Source of the DNA: Bretschneidera sinensis
Taxonomy: Eukaryota > Streptophyta > Magnoliopsida > Brassicales > Akaniaceae
Reading direction: 5' to 3'
Length of the DNA stretch: 64,000 nt
Assembly (NCBI GenBank): GCA_023935145.1
Contig: CM043699.1
Location: 124,633,036 to 124,697,035, forward strand
Shown one piece after another: positions 44,628 through 55,329 of this stretch (the stretch's first letter is position 1; each line of letters opens with the position of its first letter). A model generated the notes under the pieces. It did no database searches. It saw only the letters and a program-made list of their open reading frames with translations, and was not told where the DNA came from. The translations under genes were made by a program, and so were the position numbers.

Positions 44628-46016
44628 AATACCCCCAAACTTACATTTTGCTAGTCCCTTAGAAAAACAAAATAACAGACTAAATGAAAAACAAAGAACA
44701 TAAAGATAAGTTCATCACTCATGGTATCCAAAAATTTAAGGAGAAGGAGCACTCAAAACCATGATATTCATTCATGAGCAAGCTTAAAAAAATATAACCC
44801 ATCTTCACAATGAATAAGAATTTTAAAACTTAATTACTTACAAGAGGCAGGCTAAGACATCACAAGCTTGAATCAGTGTAGAATGAATTAGCATAAACAG
44901 ATGAGGTTTCCAAATAACTTCAATGTACAATGTCTCCATGTCTCAATATTCACAGAATTTCTCATCAGAATGAACAACGATGGCGTAGTTTTATTTTATT
45001 TATTTTTATTATAAGACTCTGCTATGTTTAGTTCCCTTAAGCTTTCTAATTGACCCATGTATCAAGTGTTGAGACAACGACTCCCAAACCAGATGGTTTT
45101 AGGGCATTAGGTGTAAAGACACCCCTAAGGACTTATTAACTCGAGTAAAAAAGGCTATGAAACTAAACTGTCCTTAATGCTACCAAGCAAAATTTCCACC
45201 TTTTAACGTGAACACTCACTGCTTACTGAGGCAAGAGGTCTAGTTACTCAGTGGAAAATTTCGCAATGATCACTATGAATAAAATTCCCACATTTTGATG
45301 TGAACATTCACTGCTTACTGAGGCAAGAGGTCCAGTTACTCAGTGGAAGTTTATTGATGATGATCATTATTTTTTTTATGCTTTTCTATGCCCAAATGTT
45401 AATCCCACAAGTCATCCAGTTTCAATAAAGTAAAGGAAACATACACATTGAAATTGCATGTCATACCTCAGACAAATATGTGCTAATGTGCTCGTGTTAG
45501 ATTGGCTCAAACATGTGAATTCTCAAATGCCCAATGTAAGTAACAAAGTTTTAAAACTCTATCATCAAATTATATGTTCAAAATTTTAAGCTCACCAATG
45601 AAATCACATCATAATATTTGTTTAGATCAACTAAAATTTCAAAATAACATGAGCAAGCATTTACCTTCTTACTTTTTTTTAATTGAAGAAAAACAACAAC
45701 AAATTAGGACAAAGTGTGTGTAATGTGTCTCCCATACCCCCAAACTTAACTTATACATTGTCCCCAATGTGTGAATAATATGGAAAGAGCTAACCTGGGA
45801 GATGGAGAACTAGCTGGACTGGTATGGCTCATAGCATACCCCCAAACTTGAACTGAAGTACGCGTTGTCCTTGAAAAATAAAAACTGGAAAACAAAAAAT
45901 ACTGGAAACAAACATTAATCATAACTATGTAAAATAATAAATAAACAGAAAGGATATGCTGTGGGGTGCCTCCCATGAGGGCTAAGTTTAACATCTTCAG
46001 CCAGACCCAACATTAT
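44628..46016 (-). other. F post-pol non-coding region
   Basis: Minus order: box GCTGAAGATGTTAAACTTAG (45985-46005) with GGGAGGCACCCCA; hairpin ACATTGGGGACAATGT (45755-45770); AAGTTTGGGGGTATGGG; two tandem CTGAGTAACTGG-type blocks (about 45197-45256 and 45297-45352); GTGTCTTTACACCTAATGCC; and AAGTTTGGGGGTATT beside the LTR. Confidence 0.8.
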
Positions 46017-46452
46017 TAATCGTGCCCAGCTAAATGCTCCACCATCTGATCAATAAATGGGAGTGGAAAATGATCCTTCCTTGTGGTAGCATTCCACTTA
46101 CGGTAGTCTAGACTCACTCTCCATCCTTACTGCATACGAGTTGGAACTAACTCATCATCTTTATTTATCACTACCGTTAACTAGCCTGCTTTGGCACGAC
46201 ATGAATCGGGCTCACCCACTTGCTATCAAAGATTGGATAAATGATCCCTACATCCAACAGCTTTATCATTTTCATCCTCACAGCCTATCGTATAGCTGGG
46301 TTGAGCCTTTATTGTGGCTCCCTTGATGGCTTGGCATTCTCCTCCAAATGTAACTTGTGTATCATCACCGAGGGGTTGATCCACTTGATATCCTCAATAG
46401 TCCAGCCGATAGCTTCATTGTGCTCTCTTAAAACATCCAATAATTTATCCAC
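46017..46452 (-). pseudogene. F reverse transcriptase N-terminal fragment
   Basis: Reads [15 protein letters not shown], then [20 protein letters not shown] with many stops after it, and ends at the same point as D, well before FMDD. The post-pol box follows directly. Confidence 0.72.
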
Positions 46453-46905
46453 TTAAGCATCAACCAAATTTGAAGCTATAATCAAAGGCAAAGAATCTGC
46501 CGGACCAAGGAACTTATACTTAAGATTGTCAAGTAAAGGCTTAAGTTCCTTCTTGAGGGGTTCAGGTGCTGTGGTCTCCTCTGTCTCACTGCTCTTCTGA
46601 GGAGCATACTCCAAAGTAGCATTTTCTTGCTCAAACAACTTATCCAAAACCAAATCCTCTTCAAACTGAGCAAAGCATGCCTCCAGGGGGTCCTCACTAC
46701 GGGATTCATCCACAGTCTCCTCCGTCTCACTACTCTTTTGAGGAGCAGACTCCAAAATGGCATTCGCTTGCTTAAATAACTTATCTAAATCCAAATCCTC
46801 TCCAAACTGAGCAAAGCATGCCTCCAGAATGTCCTCAGACTCCCCTCATTTCTTAGACACTTGTAATCTCTCAGGGTAAGGCACTGTAGGTACAAACGAC
46901 CTAGG
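46453..46905 (-). pseudogene. F duplicated acidic module
   Basis: EACFAQFEEDLVLDKLFEQE and a near copy (DLDKLFKQANAILESAPQKS, with EACFAQFGEDLDLD upstream at about 46790-46830) in tandem, then [20 protein letters not shown]. The upstream part PYPERLQVSKK-like text leads into the gag linker beyond I. Same arrangement as D. Confidence 0.75.
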
Positions 46906-46910
46906 GAGAT

Positions 46911-48239
46911 TGTTGCACGTTTATTTACCTAAATAAATAAGTAAATAATCACACTCGTTTTACTTGCAAGTGCACAAGGTCAATAGTGTAGTATAGTGTG
47001 CGAATGCAAGATCATCTCCACAGGGATTGGTGAATTTCGATTTAGAATTATATTCACAATGTAATAGAAATAATAAAAGAGTTGATTTTGATAAAGATAA
47101 AATAATAAGGATAAAGGCATAGGGACTTGATATCCACCACTAATTATGCTACCATAATATATCAGTATGCCAATGCTTTAATCATGCCGTGTATACCTAA
47201 TGTTTGTCAACCTAAGGGCATGGTATCTACTCCTTAAGCTATTGATTTCCCTAAGTAATGAGTTAGGCATGATATCTACTCTAACTCTTTTCTCTCTCAA
47301 GGGATTCAACATGGTGTATGCTGAGTTGTTCCTGAAGAGAGCATAGGATCTGTGGAAATCGACAACCGCATGGGACCTAGGGCATGGTGTCTACTCCCAG
47401 TTTCCCATATTGATTAACCCAAGAATCCAGTCTGGATATCTTTTATTTCTAATGTCAGACCCAGGACTCGGTCATCCAAATTGATCTAACTATCAAGTCC
47501 ATACCACATGCACATATTGATCAGACATATACATATGAGGAATTAAAATAAAAGCAGGTATTAATCAAGTTAAGCAACACAACATAAATATCGCAAAGGC
47601 GCCAATACTAAATTTATTAAATAAATATAATTAGGGCTTCAACCAAGCCCTTACTAAAAGTTAAGTATACATAATAAAAATAAAGGAAAGAAGAAACCCG
47701 AGAGAAGAGTCGTCAATTCTCCTCCACAATTTCCTTCTCCAAGCTAAAAGCAAAAGATGAAAGAAGGGATCTCATAAATGATTCTTTGTGTGTGCCTTAT
47801 AGGTGTATTTATAGGGCTTGAGTAGTCCTAGAAGGCTCATGAGTTCCTAAACTTTCCTAAAACAGAAAACTCCTTTATTTCCAAAATAGGGTTATTTCCA
47901 AAATAGGGTTCTGCAGTTTACTGTTCACGCCCATACATGTGCGCTCGATCACATGCGTCTTACGCTCGATCTCATTGCTGCACTCGATCCTTCATGTGTG
48001 CGAATGATTGCATATGCGCTCGATCGCATGCAGTAGTGTGATCGATCGGACTTTGACCTGAAGCTGCTCCAGAATTTCCAGGCTTCTTCCTTTAAGTGCA
48101 AAACTGCTTCCTTTTTCTCCATGACCTATAAAAACATGTGAAACACACAAAATGAAGTAAAACAGACTAAAACGTATAGACAAAGAGCTTAACACATGTA
48201 AATTAAGGGGCTTAAATATGAATATTTAAGCACTTATCA
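46911..48239 (-). repeat. 3' LTR of I
   Basis: 1329 bp, TGTTGCACG...CACTTATCA. It differs from its partner by a tandem duplication of TTATTTCCAAAATAGGG at about 47875-47910. CGATCG words at 47940-48050; TATAAATA on the minus strand near 47810. Confidence 0.88.
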
Positions 48240-49560
48240 CACCCCCAAACTTACATATTGCTAGTCCTTTAGTAATACAAAACTAACAACTAAATGAAGA
48301 ACAAAATTAAAGATAAATTCATTTCTATGATACTCAAAGATTTGAGTTGCACAAAAAACTATGATAACAGTTCATGAGTAAGCTTAAAATAAAAACACAT
48401 TTCGGATTGCAAAAGGACTTTCAAAAGTTTTAAGTAACTTACCTAAGGTTGGCTTAAGGCATTGTAAGTTTGATTTGTGTGTGATGAATTAGCACATATA
48501 AGATGGGGCTTCCATATAATTTTAGTGTATAGGGTTTCGATGCCCAAACCTTTATCGAATTCCTTATCAAAGAGAACAAAAATGGCATAATACTTTCTTC
48601 TTCTTTCTTTTTCTTTCATCATGTGATCTTTTTCATGCTGAGTTCCATCAAGCTTTCTACTTGACCCTTGTAAGGAGTGTTTAGCCAATGACTCCCAAAC
48701 CAGATGATTTTAAGGCATTAGGTGTAAAGACACCCCTAAGGAGTTACTAACTTGAATAAAAAAGGCTACAGAACTAACAGGTTTTAATGCTTCTAAATGA
48801 AATTTCCACCTTTTGACGTGAACACTCAATGCTTACTGAGGCAAGAGGCCTAGTTACTCAGTGGAAAGCTTTTTGATCACTTCTTGCATGATGAACATTT
48901 TTCTTATGTTTTTTTTCTTCTTTATTTTTCTTATGCCAAAGTGTTCTTTTCAACAAGTTATCTGATTACAGTTAGATTATGGAAACATATACAAGAGAAT
49001 TATATGTCATACCCTACATAAATGCGTGTTTAAATGTGCTCGTGAAAATTTGGATCAAACTCGTGAATTCTTAGGTGCCTTGAGGTAGGTAACTAAACTT
49101 TGTAAAATTCCCATTGCAAGACTATGTGTTCTAGCTTTTAAGCTTACTAATGAAGTGTTATCAAATTTTTAAATCAACCAAAATTTTTGTTTACCAAAGG
49201 AACATGCATTTATCTTCCTAAAAAAACTGGGACCTAGTGTGTGCATGTGTTTCAAGTGCATGTGTGATAGTATCTAGTATCTCCCACTACTCCCAAACTT
49301 AAAATACACATTGTCCCCAATGTGTGTGGCATGGAAAGATTTGACTTGGGAGATGGAGAACTAGGTTGCATGCTTTGCTTGTAACATGCCCCGAAACTTG
49401 AACTGGATGCACGCACTAAGTACCAGACAAAGAAAAATAAAAATTATTCCAGAAAACAAAAACTATGAAATACTAGATACGTAAATATAAATATAAATAA
49501 AAGAAAAATATTAAAATGAAAACGATAAGTCTGGGGTGCCTCCAATGAGCACTAAGTTTA
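48240..49560 (-). other. I post-pol non-coding region
   Basis: Carries the GAAGACGTTAAACTTAGTGC box with GGAGGCACCCCA (49531-49580), hairpin CACATTGGGGACAATGTG (49307-49324), one CTGAGTAACTAGGCCTCTTG block (about 48815-48870), GTGTCTTTACACCTAATGCC, and AAGTTTGGGGGTG beside the LTR as polypurine tract. Confidence 0.8.
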
Positions 49561-50440
49561 ACGTCTTCAGCCGGATCAAGCCTTATTTTTTTTCCAAAAG
49601 TAAGAGTGGCAGCAGCTAGCATAGGAAGTGTCTTATTCTCTCCCATATAAGCATAAGGTAAGTGCTCTGGCAACTGCTTGAATTCCAAGTTAGGTGCCTG
49701 TACGATAAAAGGGAAAATAGTATTAGTAAGCACATGAATATCAAATGGATCAGTGTACTTACTTTGATACTTTGGAGAGTCTTCAATGAGGTGCATAGTT
49801 TCGATGATGTCATCAATAACATCCTCAGATTCTGGCACTGTACTCGATCTTGTGAGACTATATGTAAGAGCAGTTTCTAATGAATCAACGTGATGGTCAT
49901 GAAAAACTTGTTCAACAACACCTTGCTTTTGTTTACTTAGCTCCTTAGCTATATGCCCCACTTGTGCATCTAATTTTTGAATAGCTTGCTCATGCCTTGC
50001 ATTTATTTGTCTTTGCTTAGTCATAAAATTCTCTTGTAAGGTAAGCAGCTATTGTTGTTGAATGACCAATTCCTTCACAATGCTCTCTACGTCACTCTCT
50101 CATTATTCTGGGACTAATTGAGCTGCTTGTTGGAAGTTTCTTTGCTGCCCTTGAAGGTTAAAGGCATTTTGATTGTTCCATGCGAAGTTTGGGTGGTTCT
50201 GCCATCCAGGATTGTAGGTATATGCATATGCATTGTTCGATCCCTCATAATTTACTTGCTCTTGATCTGCATATAAATATAAAGGGCAAGTTTCAGTAGT
50301 GTGATCAAAATGGGAACATATAGCACATACCTGGAGTGGTTTGGCTCATGGACTAGGTGAGATGTTTTGAGTAGTCATGGTGTTTATGAGCATATCCAGC
50401 TTCCTCTCCATAGCATTTAGATAAGTGTAACTAGCTTCCA
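49561..50440 (-). pseudogene. I shortened gag with intact knuckle, running into the pre-RT spacer
   Basis: In minus order: NAMERKLDMLINTM, knuckle CAICSHFDHTTETC (about 50283-50324, all four ligands present), YNPGWQNHPNFAW, stops near 50100 and 50050, then an open 183-codon stretch: MTKQRQINARHEQAIQKLDA, DDIIETMHLIEDSPKYQSKY, APNLEFKQLPEHLPYAYMGE, ending in non-coding text from the conserved box. Capsid-like domain, protease and RT are absent, as in J. Confidence 0.78.
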
Positions 50441-50529
50441 CCATTGGTGCTTCTCCTTTGAATGAATTGGTTGAAAAGCTTCAGCGCAACAGTTTCAGTA
50501 CTGCTGCTCGGGTACTCTCTAGACCTTTT

Positions 50530-50626
50530 GCACTCGATCGCAGCTCCTCTGCGCGATCGCAGCTCCTCTGCACTCAATTTCTCTGGGCTTGCGATCGATC
50601 GCACCAAGTAGTGCGCTCGATCGCAA
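50530..50626 (-). repeat. CGATCG words in the I gag leader
   Basis: CACTCGATCGCAG, GCGCGATCGCAG, TGCGATCGATCGCA and TGCGCTCGATCGCA between the primer site and gag. Confidence 0.8.
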
Positions 50627-50794
50627 TAAGGACAGAAACTCCTCCTCTGCACACCTGACCAAAAAAAAAAACAGAAAACGAAAAGAAGGAATAAATATGA
50701 TTTTTGATAAAAATAAAAATAAAAATTAAACGGAACAAAATAAAATAAAATAAAAAAACTAACGAAAATAATTTTAAAAAGAAATTTAGCACAA

Positions 50795-50812
50795 TCCCAG
50801 GCAATGACGCCA
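50795..50812 (-). other. Degraded tRNA-Asp primer site of I
   Basis: The minus strand reads TGGCGTCATTGCCTGGGA beside the LTR, three changes from the tRNA-Asp site. Confidence 0.75.
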
Positions 50813-50818
50813 AAAAAG

Positions 50819-52132
50819 TGTTGCGCGTTTATTTACCTAAATAAATAAGTAAATAATCGCACTCGTTTTACTTGCAAGTGCACAAGGTCAACAGTGTAGT
50901 ATAGTGTGCGAATGCAAGATCATCTCCACAGGGATTGGTGAATTTCGATTTAGAATTATATTCACAATGTAATAGAAATAATAAAAGAGTTGATTTTGAT
51001 AAAGATAAAATAATAAGGATAAAGGCGTAGAGACTTGATATCCACCACTAATTATGCTACCATAATATATCAGTATGCCCATGCTTTAATCATGTCGTGT
51101 ATAACTAATGTTTGTCAACCTAAGGGCATGGTATCTACTCCTTAAGCTATTGATTTCCCTAAGCAATGAGTTAGGCATGGAATCTATTCTAACTCTTTTC
51201 TCTCTCAAGGGATTCAACATGGTGTATGCTGAGTTGTTCCTTAAGAGAGCCTAGGATCTGTGAAAATCGACAACCACAAGGGACCTAGGGCATGGTATCT
51301 ACTCCCGGTTTCCCATGTTGATTAACCCAAGAATCCGGTGTGGATATCTTTTGTTACTAATGTCAGACCCAGGACTCGGTCATCCAAATTGATCTAACTA
51401 ACAAGTCCATACCACATGCACATATTGATCAGATATATACATATGAGGAATTAAAATAAAAGCAGGTATTAATCAAGTTAAGCAACACAGCATAAATATC
51501 ACAAAGGCGCCAATACTAAATTTATTAAATAAACATAATTAGGGCTTCAACCAAGCCCTTACTAAAAGTTAAGTATACATAATAAAAATAAAGGAAAGAA
51601 GAAACTCGAGAGAAGAGTCGTCAATTCTCCTCCACAGTTTCCTTCTCCAAGCTAAAAGCAAAAAATAAAAGCAGGGATCTCATAAATGATTCTTTGTGTG
51701 TGCTTTACAGGTGTATTTATAGGGCTTGAGTAGTCCTAAAAGGCTCATGAGTTCCTAAACTTTCCTAAAACACAAAACTCCTTTATTTCCAAAATAGGGT
51801 TCTGCAGTTTACTGTTCATGCTCGTATATGTGTGCTCGATCGCATGCGTCTTGCGCTCGATCGCATTGCTGCGCTCGATCCTTCATGTGTGCGAATAATT
51901 ACATGTGCGCTCGATCGCATGCAGTGGTGCGATCGATCGCACTCTGACCAGAAACTGCTCCAGGATTTCCAGGCTTCTTCCCTTAAGTGCCAAAACTGCT
52001 TCATTTTTCTCCAAGACCTATAAAAACATGTGAAACACACAAAATGAAGTAAAAAAAGACTAAAACAAATAGAAAAAGAGCTTAACACATGTAAATTAAG
52101 GGGTTTAAATATGAATATTTAAGCACTTATCA
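50819..52132 (-). repeat. 5' LTR of I
   Basis: 1314 bp, TGTTGCGCG...CACTTATCA. On the minus strand the first bases hold CTTAAATATTCATATTTAA, the family dyad. CGATCG words at 51831-51942. Confidence 0.88.
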
Positions 52133-52137
52133 GAGAT

Positions 52138-52975
52138 CCTTAATAATAGGTGTGGTTGTAGATGGCTCAGCATCTCTCTTTTTCTTGTTGCCACTTTCTT
52201 ACCCTTGTTGTATAGCTGAGTTCTCTTCTACTTGATTGTCCATTTGTCTCCCAGACCTCAATGGGACAATCAATTGCACTTGTTCCTCCCCGTGCATAGG
52301 AGTTGATGAATTTCCCACCGCAAACTGTTCCTTCGGGTTAGGCTCAAGTTGACTGGGGAATCTTCTTTTCTCTCATTTACCAATATGACTTGCGATTTGA
52401 TCCATTTGACTCTCTAGCTTAGCAATCACTTGGGTGTTTACTATTTACGCACTCCTTACTTCACTTATGGAGTGGCATATCATCTTCCTGAAATCATTGA
52501 GGGCATCCTCCAATGACTGTGAAACCGACGCTGGCACTTGAATGGGAGCTTGGTAAGCGGGTGATGGTGCTGGATAGGCTGAGTGACTATAACTTGGAAC
52601 TAGTGGAGGAAATTCGGGAGGGTATTGATTGTGAGCATGATAAGGCGCTCCTCCCTAATTCATCAGTTGGTTATATTTCCATGAAAAATTAGGGTGGTTC
52701 TGCCACACTGGATTGTACGTCTCGGAGTAAGATCCATTTGATTGCCACCGATAGTCATTGAAAGCGTTCATTTGTTCCATTGGATACTCGGTAAAAGCCA
52801 GTGTAGATGGACAATTCTGTGCTAAATGCATAGGACTAGCACAGATGGAATAGATATCAACATTGAATGTATTGGCTGTATTGATGGACTAGCCGGTCAT
52901 TTTCATGAAATCCTTGAGGGTGTCCTCTAAAGACTGTGAAACCGGTGCTGGATTCATCCACATTTTTAAAATTTT
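52138..52975 (-). pseudogene. F gag remnant
   Basis: Same shortened gag as D: MNPAP start, SQSLEDTLKDFMKM, a knuckle with its first Cys lost (ISIPSVLVLCI-type reading around 52830-52865, one frame off), YPMEQMNAFNDYRW, and AQNQYPPEFPPLV, with stops throughout. Confidence 0.7.
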
Positions 52976-53137
52976 TTTTATAGGCCAATGCAAACAGAAA
53001 CAAATAAAATAAAATAAAATTGCAAAAAGAAAAATCAACAAAAATTGCTAACTAACTAGTAGAAAAATAAAATCAATTCAGACCAAAAATTTAATTTTCA
53101 CAAACCAAATAACTCCCCGGCAACGACACCAAAAACT

Positions 53138-54541
53138 TGTTGTGAGTTTTAAATTACTTGCAAGCACACGAGTCGTTTGCAATATAGTGTTGTGCAAGTG
53201 CGAGGTCGAATCCACAGGGAATTGCGTTGTGAAAATGTAATTTTATCTAAACTAAACTTATCTTAACCTAGTTCCGAGTTTTGAATTATATGTTGCTAAA
53301 CAAATAAAAACTAAACTAAATTGATTTAAAAACTAATGATAAAAACACTAAGGTTTCTGAATCCACCCCACCAAAGTAAAGTATATATCTTCATGTTCTA
53401 TATAAAAATAGTCTATCAAAACATTCCATGAATCCAACTTTAAACAAATCACAACAAATATCCCAATTAAACCAAAACAATCCAATATATCCGCTTTTAA
53501 CAAATCACAAAGGATATCGAATTTAATCAAAAATGATTCGATGTATCCATCAGATGAAACACACGGAATATCCAACAGAACAATTTAAAAACTATCAATC
53601 ATAAGAATTTACTCAAACAATTGACCAGAATATTTATACTAAAAAAACATCAGAATTGTATAAACAAATCTGAAAATCTTATGCTAAACAACGGCGAGGC
53701 TTCATCTTCAACCTTAGCTAAAGATTTTAGCCACTCATAATCATGAAACTAAAGTTCACAATAATAGTGCTAAACATTAAAATTTAAAACTAACAAAAAT
53801 AATAAATTAAAAACTGACTATACATGGGAGAAATTCCACTCGCTATTGGGCGGCGCTTCCCCTCGTGGTAGCAAAGCCTTCGGAATCCACCAGAATGCTA
53901 GTAGACGTCCACCGGATTGCACCAAATGGCACCAGGAATTGCTCACTAAAGACGAAGTGAAGAGGGGCTTATATAGGGAAACATCACAAGTGCAATGTGT
54001 ATCCAATCCGATGTGGGATACTGTAGATTCTAGCTTTTGCTCTTTGACCTTTGTCTACAAAAACTGCCATAACTTTCTCTAAAAAAATTATTTTATTGAT
54101 CCGTAAAATTTTCCAAAAAATAGACATCCGGATCTTTCCAAGTATATATGGCTCATCTCATGGGTCTTCCTAAATCAATACAGTTAAATCCTAAAAAATG
54201 GCTGATCTGTCATGCTGAAATCATGCACAACCTGACCTTTGTCTACTAAAACTGCCATAACTTTTTCTAGAAAAATCATTTTATTAATCAATAAAATTCC
54301 TCAGAAAATAGACATCCGGATCTTTCCAAACATATATGGCTTATCTCCTAGTTCTTCTTGAATCAATACAGTTTAATCCCAAAAAATAACTGATCTGTAT
54401 GAGCAATTTTGGCAATTTAGTGAAACTCCTTTCCCAGTGCTTGTAAACCTGAAAAACAACGAAAACAACTCAAAGTAACAAATTCCTAAGCTAACAAATG
54501 TAAATTAAGTGGTCAAAATATACAATATTCGGCACTCATCA
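53138..54541 (-). repeat. LTR shared by F (5') and G (3')
   Basis: 1404 bp, TGTTGTGAG...GGCACTCATCA, nearly the same as 33831-35229. Primer site and gag on the left (53117-53137), polypurine tract AAGTTTGGGGGCATT on the right. Tandem U3 blocks at about 54040-54230 and 54231-54405; TATA box (minus) at 53969-53975. Confidence 0.83.
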
Positions 54542-55329
54542 AATGCCCCCAAACTTACATTTTGCTAGTCCCTTAACAAAACAAAATAACAGACTAAATG
54601 AAAAACAAAGAACATAAAGATAAGTTCATCACTCATGGTATCCAAAAATTTAAGGACAAGGAGCACTCAAAACCATGATATTCATTCATGAGCAAGCTTA
54701 AAAAAATATAACCCATCTTCTCAATGAATAAGAATTTTAAAACTTAATTACTTACAAGAGGCAGGCTAAGACATCACAAGCTTGAATCAGTGTAAAATGA
54801 ATTAGCATAAACAGATGAGGTTTCCAAATAACTTCAATGTACAATGTCCCCATGTCTCAATATTCACATAATTTCTCATCAGAATGAATAGTGATGGCAT
54901 AGTTTTATTTTATTTATTTTTATTATAAGGCTCTGCTATGTTTAGTTCCCTTAAGCTTTCTAATTGACCCATGTATCGAGTGTTGAGTCAACGACTCCCA
55001 AACCAGATGGTTTTAGGGCATTAGGTGTAAAGACACCCCTAAAGACTTATTAACTCGAGTAAAAAAGGCTATAAAACTAAACTGTCCTTAATAGTACCAA
55101 ACAAAATTTCAACTTTTTGACGTGAACACTCACTGCTTACTGAGGCAAGAGGTCCAGTTACTTAGCGAAAAATTTCGCAATGATCACTATGAATAAAATT
55201 CCCACCTTTTGACGTGAACACTCACTGCTTACTGAGGCAAGAGGTCCAGTTACTCAATGGAAAGTTTATTGATGATAATCATTATTTTTTTTCTATGCTT
55301 TTCTATGCCCAAGTGTTAATCCCACAAGT
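54542..55329 (-). other. G interior: 3' end of another tandem copy
   Basis: Matches 44628-45415 nearly base for base, including both tandem CTGAGTAACTGG-type blocks (about 55117-55170, 55213-55262). It is cut at CCACAAGT by insertion of H; the last five bases CAAGT should recur beyond H's 3' LTR, outside the window. Confidence 0.82.

Larger units (their letters stand above)
46911..52132 (-). mobile_element. Non-autonomous element I (same family as J), target duplication GAGAT
   Basis: GAGAT at 46906-46910 and 52133-52137; 5222 bp. LTRs of ~1.32 kb, degraded primer site, shortened gag with an intact zinc knuckle, pre-RT spacer, then post-pol region. No protease, RT or integrase. Its deletions match J on the opposite strand. 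Confidence 0.88.
44628..53137 (-). mobile_element. F interior: non-autonomous Athila-like element, with I inserted
   Basis: Between two LTRs of the D type (33831-35229/44627 and 53138-54541). In minus order: gag piece (52138-52975), acidic modules and RT fragment (46017-46905), post-pol region (44628-46016). It has no protease and no catalytic RT, RNase H or integrase, matching D. I is inserted at GAGAT. Confidence 0.82.
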
